From Actinomycetota bacterium (GTDB lineage: Bacteria > Actinomycetota > Acidimicrobiia > Acidimicrobiales > JAMCPL01), in contig JAMCPL010000014.1 of assembly GCA_023379675.1 (NCBI GenBank), positions 136,185 through 200,184 on the forward strand: a DNA stretch of 64,000 nt, given 5' to 3'. Position numbers and translations under genes: made by a program. The notes below the pieces were generated by a model. That model was given only the letters and a program-made list of their open reading frames with translations. It did no database searches and had not been told where the DNA came from. This document shows, piece after piece, positions 59,112 through 64,000 of the stretch (positions are counted from its first letter, which is position 1; each line of letters opens with the position of its first letter).

Positions 59112-59272
59112 TCGAGGTCTCTCTCACTTCCATCTCGCCGCACATCCTCATGCAGCTACCATGGCAGTAGAATGCATGCTGTACAATACGATATACTCCT
59201 TCCACAAAATACGGCACAGGCCCTTTCCCTCCTATGGGCCATAACTGACGGGCGCCAGCGCGCTGCCACCGA

Positions 59273-61030
59273 CTAGCGCACCTCACCGATCCTCCTAGCC
59301 AACATACCAGCTTTCTCCAACCGGGCGCACTTTTCCATTGCCACATCAAGCAACGACATACTTTTACTGGAAGAACCTTCAGGCCAGACCTCGGGTACGA
59401 TCTCGCTCAATGAACGTGACCCATCGCATCCCCCCAGCAACTTGGCCGTAGGAGCATCGATCTGGTAGACTCCAGTCCCAGGAGCACTCGCCGTAGGTAC
59501 ATAGGATGGTCCCGCCAAGCCCTCTCCATACAATACCGGTATATCAGACGGCGACCATGGTACATCTACGAGGACCAATTTAAGCTGACCTGCACCGTCC
59601 CTGGAACCATCCACTGGCCTGCCACCCGCCTCCCGGGTTGCGTCACGACCATGGGCGCCTCCTTTCAGGGAACCCTCGTCAGATCCCTCATCAGTACGAG
59701 TTGCCCGGCCCGTGTATCGGAGGCGCAACAGTGCAGTAGCTACGCACTGTACTCCCATGCCTCTCCAGGATGCCACCATGCGTTCCGCCATATCCACCTG
59801 ATCCGCCGGCTGCACCTGATCCGCCGGCTGCACCTGATCCGCCGGCTGCACCTGATCCGCCGGCTGCACCTGATCCGCCATTCGTGAACCCGTCTCAGCC
59901 TCCACACCTGCAACCCGTGTCCCTTGCTCCATCGCAAGCTGTCCGGCAAGATCAAGAGCATAAGGCCACAGGTAGTGCACATCATGAAGAGTCATCCTCG
60001 CTTCCATGGTCCTGCCCAGCCTGGCTTCCCGTACAAGTATGCCGTCGAGCGTGTCGCAGACCAGCGGGCGCCGATCCGGCCCTATCATCACCTGCATCAA
60101 CGCCAATAGCTCACCACCCTCCTCCAGATGAGCCGGCGCCTCATCAAGTACCCTTCCGAGAACAGCCAGCCCGTCTTCCCCTCCATCAGCAAACAGGGGC
60201 ACCTGCCCGATGGAAAGACTGGGCACGTAGGGCGCCAAGGTGACGATAACGTCGAACCTCTCTCCTTGCACCGGCTCGAACAGATCGCCCTGCAGTATCC
60301 TCACCGGACGCTCCAACCTGCCAATTGACCAGTTCAAAGCTTCGTTCAAACGGCAGAAAGCGATGGATCGTGCATCTATATCCACCAGTGTGGCATGACT
60401 CCCCGCACCAGCCGAGAGGAGCCCGAAAATTCCAGAACCTGCGCCAAGATCCAGCAGCTTTGCACCCTGAGGGCAGCGCACGAGAGAACCAAGCATCAGC
60501 GAATCATTTCCAAGGTACACATGCACATCACCACCGCCGTACGGGGCTGGCCTATCCACAAGAAGGTAACCTCCATTGTACGGTACGACAATCCACCCCG
60601 TAGTGTGCCGGCCACTGGCCCCATCCACCGCTAACCCTGCCTCGACAAGCCTATCCATCACCTCCAGGAATCCTTCTGTGGATGACCTTCGTGGCCTGAC
60701 CTCCTGCAGATGCCCTTCCAGGTTGCCGGGTATCTCCAGCCCACGGTCGACGGACTCAGCCCCATCATTGGCAAACCTGGCCAAGGGGCTGCCTGCCAGC
60801 CCCGACCGCACACTCGATGGATCTCCGTACGTAACGTCCACATCATCACCAAAAATGAATGCACTTGCCATCTCGCGCTCCGGTGACGGCAACAACGATA
60901 CCGTCCTTCTCGCAGCTGCCGCATCTACGGCCGGCAAGCGATCTCCTGCGACCGCTCTGTACAGCTCGGCATAGCCGATCTCGTCGAGCAGCCTCCCGAG
61001 AGCGCCCATCGCTTCGAATTGGTCATTCAT
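59273..61030 (-). CDS. Class I SAM-dependent methyltransferase with repeat insertion
   Basis: A 585-residue protein. Residues about 1-160 form a helical N-terminal domain, then a Rossmann methyltransferase with the SAM loop LLDLGAGSGIFGLLSAGAG, the acidic VDIDARS and GDLFEPV. The motif after strand 4 is LAPYVP where HemK/PrmC-type N-methyltransferases have NPPY. A C-terminal stretch (SRSLSEIVPEV...EKCARLEKAGML) looks like a PqqD-like or winged-helix module. Between them lie four to five QPADQV repeats and a Gly/Arg/Asp-rich stretch. Similar actinobacterial genes lie near lysA, but the substrate is unknown; I would not call it PrmC. Confidence 0.8.
   Translation of the reverse strand: MNDQFEAMGALGRLLDEIGYAELYRAVAGDRLPAVDAAAARRTVSLLPSPEREMASAFIFGDDVDVTYGDPSSVRSGLAGSPLARFANDGAESVDRGLEIPGNLEGHLQEVRPRRSSTEGFLEVMDRLVEAGLAVDGASGRHTTGWIVVPYNGGYLLVDRPAPYGGGDVHVYLGNDSLMLGSLVRCPQGAKLLDLGAGSGIFGLLSAGAGSHATLVDIDARSIAFCRLNEALNWSIGRLERPVRILQGDLFEPVQGERFDVIVTLAPYVPSLSIGQVPLFADGGEDGLAVLGRVLDEAPAHLEEGGELLALMQVMIGPDRRPLVCDTLDGILVREARLGRTMEARMTLHDVHYLWPYALDLAGQLAMEQGTRVAGVEAETGSRMADQVQPADQVQPADQVQPADQVQPADQVDMAERMVASWRGMGVQCVATALLRLRYTGRATRTDEGSDEGSLKGGAHGRDATREAGGRPVDGSRDGAGQLKLVLVDVPWSPSDIPVLYGEGLAGPSYVPTASAPGTGVYQIDAPTAKLLGGCDGSRSLSEIVPEVWPEGSSSKSMSLLDVAMEKCARLEKAGMLARRIGEVR
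59797..59880. repeat. 18-bp tandem repeat, 4.7 copies, inside the methyltransferase gene
   Basis: cctgatccgccggctgca at 59797-59814, 59815-59832, 59833-59850 and 59851-59868, plus 12 bases more. Copies are identical by eye. They encode QPADQV repeats between the catalytic and C-terminal domains. Confidence 0.93.
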
Positions 61031-61066
61031 CTGCAGTATTCCCTGCGTGGTCTCCTGCCCCGCATC

Positions 61067-62440
61067 TCAGCCGGCATCCAGACGACACATGTCGTCAAGC
61101 GACTCTCGCCTCACCACAACCTTTGCACCGCCGGAAGAGACCCACACTACAGCAGGGCGTGGAACCTTGTTGTAATTGGAAGCCATCGAATACCCGTACG
61201 CACCCGTGACTGGAGTCACCAGCAGGTCGCCAACTGATACGTCTGCAGGAACCATGGCATCAGCAACCACGATGTCCCCGGACTCGCAGTGTTCACCGAC
61301 TATCCGTACCCTCCTGGATCGCTCCGCGTACGCTTCCCTGGCCAGGAACGCCTCGTATCCACTGCCGTAGAGGACAGGACGCGGATTGTCACTCATCCCG
61401 CCGTCGACCGACAGGTAGGTGCGGATTCCGGCTATGTCCTTTACGGTACCGACAGTGTAAAGAGTCATGCCTGCAACAGCGACGATCGCCCGCCCCGGCT
61501 CGGCCGTGATACGCAATCGTGGATCGCCACCACTCTCGCCGGCAACCTGGCTGACGGCTTGAGCCCACCTCGAGATCGTAGGCGCGCTCTCATCCGACAG
61601 GTAGGCGACTCCGAGTCCCCCACCTATGCAGAGTTCGAACCCACCTGGATCGCAGGCGCCAAACGACTCGCCAGCGCCACCAGATCCGGGCAGCCCACCC
61701 ATCTCCGCCCCAACATCACCGGCCAGTTCACCGGCAAGTCCCACCAGCAGCTTGACCTCCTCTTCGAAATGTCCAACATCGAATATCTGGCTGCCGATAT
61801 GAGCGTGGAGACCGGCAAGCTCCACTCCTTTCATCTGGATGATTCGCCGAGCGGCAGACAGAGCATCCCCATTGTCGATGGAAAACCCAAATTTCGAATC
61901 CGCCTGGCCGGTCCTTACATACTCGTGTGTATGGGCTTCTATGCCAGGGTTGATCCTGACCATGAGCGCCTGCGGGGACCTGCCGGGCCCGTCCATCTTG
62001 GATACAATCTCCTCGATACGATGTATCTCATCAAAAGAATCCACCACCATACGTCCCACGCCATAGCTCAAGGCGGAGGCAATCTCAGAATCAGATTTAT
62101 TATTCCCGTGGAGGACCAGGCTCGACGGAGGTACTCCCGCCTTGATGGCCACATGCATCTCGCCCTCGCTCGCCACATCCAGCCGCAGGCCCTCCTGGTG
62201 AACCAGCCTCGCCATGGCTATGCACAGGAACGCCTTGGAAGCGTAGGCGACTCCGTCCCCCCATGCCTGCCTGGCCTCCCTGCACCGAGCACGCAAGTGA
62301 TCCTCATCGTAGACGAATAGCGGCGTCCCGAAAGAATCGGCAAGCTCATCGAGTCTTATCCCGCCTACGCACAACATCCCGCTGGCATCGACCGTAGCGC
62401 TGTCGGGCAGGAGGTGCCTTGCAATCGGGGTGGACCTCAC
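61067..62440 (-). CDS. lysA: Diaminopimelate decarboxylase
   Basis: A 457-residue fold-type III PLP enzyme that makes lysine from meso-diaminopimelate. The PLP lysine is K69 in AYASKAFLCIAM. HGNNKSDSEI, GLHAHIGSQI, the phosphate-binding CIGGGLGVAYL, and the partner-subunit Cys in GEHCESGD are present. An insertion of about 20 Gly/Met/Ala residues sits before CDPGGFELCIGGG. The start follows the argS stop by 3 bases, so the two are coupled, as in many actinobacteria. With dapC and dapF elsewhere in the window, most of the late lysine pathway is represented. Confidence 0.95.
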   Translation of the reverse strand: MRSTPIARHLLPDSATVDASGMLCVGGIRLDELADSFGTPLFVYDEDHLRARCREARQAWGDGVAYASKAFLCIAMARLVHQEGLRLDVASEGEMHVAIKAGVPPSSLVLHGNNKSDSEIASALSYGVGRMVVDSFDEIHRIEEIVSKMDGPGRSPQALMVRINPGIEAHTHEYVRTGQADSKFGFSIDNGDALSAARRIIQMKGVELAGLHAHIGSQIFDVGHFEEEVKLLVGLAGELAGDVGAEMGGLPGSGGAGESFGACDPGGFELCIGGGLGVAYLSDESAPTISRWAQAVSQVAGESGGDPRLRITAEPGRAIVAVAGMTLYTVGTVKDIAGIRTYLSVDGGMSDNPRPVLYGSGYEAFLAREAYAERSRRVRIVGEHCESGDIVVADAMVPADVSVGDLLVTPVTGAYGYSMASNYNKVPRPAVVWVSSGGAKVVVRRESLDDMCRLDAG

Positions 62441-62443
62441 GGC

Positions 62444-64000
62444 TCACATCCTATCGGGCGCCGAGACACCCAGAAGTGACAGCGCCGTAGCCATACCTAT
62501 CCGGCATCCCTCCACCAGCCAGAGCCTGGCATTCAGCAGTATTGCGTCTTCGCTGCTTGCAGCCAGGGGAAGCACCGGGCAGTCGTGGTAGAACCCATGA
62601 AAAGCCGCAGCGAGCCGCCTCACCCAGGTGGTCAGCTTGTGCGGCGCCCTCTCCTCGCATGCTTCCGCCACTATGTCGGGCATGACTTCCAATGCCCTGA
62701 GAATCTCCATTTCGCGAGGATGGGCAAGCAGGTTTAGGTCGGTCTTCTCGATAGGGATACGCTCGATGGATCGTTCGGCCTGCACCCTTCCCAGAGACTG
62801 TATCCTGGCATAGGCATACTGGATGTAATACACGGGATTCTCCATGGATTGGCTGCGTACAATATCGAGATCCAACGTAGAGGCCTGGTCCAACGACCCC
62901 ATGAGAGCCAGCAGCCTCGTCGCATCCGGCCCTATATCGGCAACCAGGTCGTCAAGGGGAACAAAATTGCCTGATCTCTTCGACATCTTACCCGCCTGCC
63001 CGCCCTCCACGAGCGACACCATCTGCCCTATGAGTATTTCCAGACGGTCAGGATCCATCCCCAGTGCCGTGATCCCAGCTTTCAGGCTGGGCACCTGGCC
63101 TTGATGGTCCGCTCCGAAGATGTCCACCGCACGATCGAAACCACGTACCTCCAGCTTATTGCGATGGTATGCCAGATCACCAGCCAGATAGGTCGGCGTA
63201 CCGTCATCCTTTACGAGCACCCTGTCCCTCGTGTCACCCAAGCCGGAAGAGAGGAACCACGTTGCGCCATCCCTATCCTCCACCAGCCCTTGACCACGCA
63301 ACAGGTCTATCGTCTCATAGAGAAATCCGGACTCTTCCACAGATGCCTGGGAATACCATTCGTCATAGTGGATGCCAACGGAGGAAAGGGCGCGTTCTAT
63401 CTCAGCGAGTATCCCTTCCGTCGCCCACTTGCCGGCGACCGTCGCATCCTGCGGTCCCTCGTACTCTTCCGCCAGCCTTTCCACGTAAGCGCCCCGGTAC
63501 CCGCTCTCCGGCACCTCTTCCCCTCTCTTGCGCGCAAGCAGGCTCTCCCCCAGCAGCTGCACCTGCCTGCCGGTATCGTTCACGTAATACTCACGGTGCA
63601 CCGAATACCCGCAACGTTCCATCACCCTCGCCAACGAGTCCCCGTATGCACCCCACCAGCCGTTGCCCACATGGATGGGACCGGTCGGGTTGGCGGAGAC
63701 AAACTCCAGATTGACCCTCTCCCCATGACCCAAGTCCAACCTTCCATACCCATCCTCTCCTTGGGCTATCACCTCCAGTAATACATCGTGCAGCCACCCT
63801 ATATTCAGATGGAAATTGACAAAGCCCGGTCCCGCCACCTCCACAGATTCGAGATGTTCGACTCCCCGCTGTACGATGCCCTCGCATACGTGCTGTGCAA
63901 CCTCTCTAGGACTCTTCCCCAGATGCTTTGCAGAAGCGAGCGCAACGTTGCTCGACCAGTCCCCGTGCTCGATGCGCAAGGGGCGTTCGAGATGGATAGA
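62444..64000 (-). CDS. argS: Arginyl-tRNA synthetase (5' end outside window)
   Basis: The frame stays open to the right edge, and ERPLRIEHGDWSSNVAL is the usual pre-catalytic stretch, so the TTG at 63979 is internal. About 518 residues are visible. Class I motifs are HVGN in NPTGPIHVGNGWWGAYGDS (HIGH-like) and KMSKR in GKMSKRSGNF. The DALR anticodon-binding domain starts with YYIQYAYARIQSL. It charges tRNA-Arg in the cytosol. First visible gene of the argS-lysA-methyltransferase-hom-thrC series. Confidence 0.96.
   Translation of the reverse strand, partial: SIHLERPLRIEHGDWSSNVALASAKHLGKSPREVAQHVCEGIVQRGVEHLESVEVAGPGFVNFHLNIGWLHDVLLEVIAQGEDGYGRLDLGHGERVNLEFVSANPTGPIHVGNGWWGAYGDSLARVMERCGYSVHREYYVNDTGRQVQLLGESLLARKRGEEVPESGYRGAYVERLAEEYEGPQDATVAGKWATEGILAEIERALSSVGIHYDEWYSQASVEESGFLYETIDLLRGQGLVEDRDGATWFLSSGLGDTRDRVLVKDDGTPTYLAGDLAYHRNKLEVRGFDRAVDIFGADHQGQVPSLKAGITALGMDPDRLEILIGQMVSLVEGGQAGKMSKRSGNFVPLDDLVADIGPDATRLLALMGSLDQASTLDLDIVRSQSMENPVYYIQYAYARIQSLGRVQAERSIERIPIEKTDLNLLAHPREMEILRALEVMPDIVAEACEERAPHKLTTWVRRLAAAFHGFYHDCPVLPLAASSEDAILLNARLWLVEGCRIGMATALSLLGVSAPDRM

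Overview
The window looks like chromosomal sequence from a Gram-positive actinobacterium. An Acidimicrobiia-like lineage is my inference; there is no rRNA or tRNA here to test it. Three gene orders typical of actinobacteria support this: miaB-miaA-dapF-hflX, DUF948-small membrane protein-alaS-ruvX-mltG-aroE, and argS-lysA-hom-thrC. Two luciferase-like (F420/FMN) oxidoreductases, a RipA-type NlpC/P60 hydrolase, an L,D-transpeptidase and a menaquinone gene pair fit the same picture. Genes are tightly packed, and stop/start overlaps (ATGA, GTGA, TTGA, TGATG) are common. I found no tRNA, rRNA, IS element, prophage or CRISPR array.

Layout. 1-2.7 kb: end of a glycosyltransferase, a COQ10-like SRPBCC protein, a ROK glucokinase and an LLM oxidoreductase. 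2.7-10.6 kb (minus strand): NlpC/P60 hydrolase, then dapC, hflX, dapF, miaA, miaB and a small membrane protein. 10.6-13.1 kb: ubiE/menG and an isochorismate synthase (menaquinone). 13.4-20.6 kb: OmpR-type two-component pair, polyprenol-phosphate-sugar synthase, alpha-hydroxy-acid dehydrogenase, AI-2E family permease and an LPG-synthase-like membrane protein. 20.6-28.1 kb (minus strand): ftsW-like SEDS protein, aroE, mltG, ruvX, alaS and two small membrane proteins. 28.2-37.2 kb: lipoprotein, RecB-like Fe-S nuclease, PAP2 phosphatase, bifunctional nuclease, rodA, ppk and L,D-transpeptidase.

37.2-56.2 kb is a catabolic island and the most notable part. It encodes 8-oxoguanine deaminase, a YgeX-type diaminopropionate ammonia-lyase, an NCS1 nucleobase permease, a MocA-like cytidylyltransferase, XdhC, an LLM oxidoreductase, SsnA, an XdhD-type fused Fe-S/molybdenum hydroxylase, a YgeY-type M20 hydrolase, a D-aminoacylase-family amidohydrolase and a three-subunit xanthine-dehydrogenase-type enzyme. 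It resembles the yge-ssnA-xdhD purine/urate locus of enteric bacteria and anaerobes, but no ygeW, hyuA or ygfK is visible. A plausible flow is purine import, hydroxylation and deamination towards urate, ring opening and hydrolysis, then 2,3-diaminopropionate to pyruvate and ammonia. 56.3-64 kb returns to housekeeping: thrC, hom, a methyltransferase, lysA and argS (cut by the window edge).

A second theme runs through everything. Conserved genes carry short tandem repeats and low-complexity insertions. Inside genes the units are 6, 15, 18, 27, 72 or 108 bp, always in frame. Between genes units of 7, 8, 9, 10 and 19 bp also occur. At two gene junctions the 3' end of the upstream gene is duplicated just before the next gene. 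This looks like active short-duplication mutagenesis filtered by selection for reading frame. Several genes without a Shine-Dalgarno sequence have a -10-like hexamer 6-9 nt before the start codon, suggesting leaderless mRNAs.
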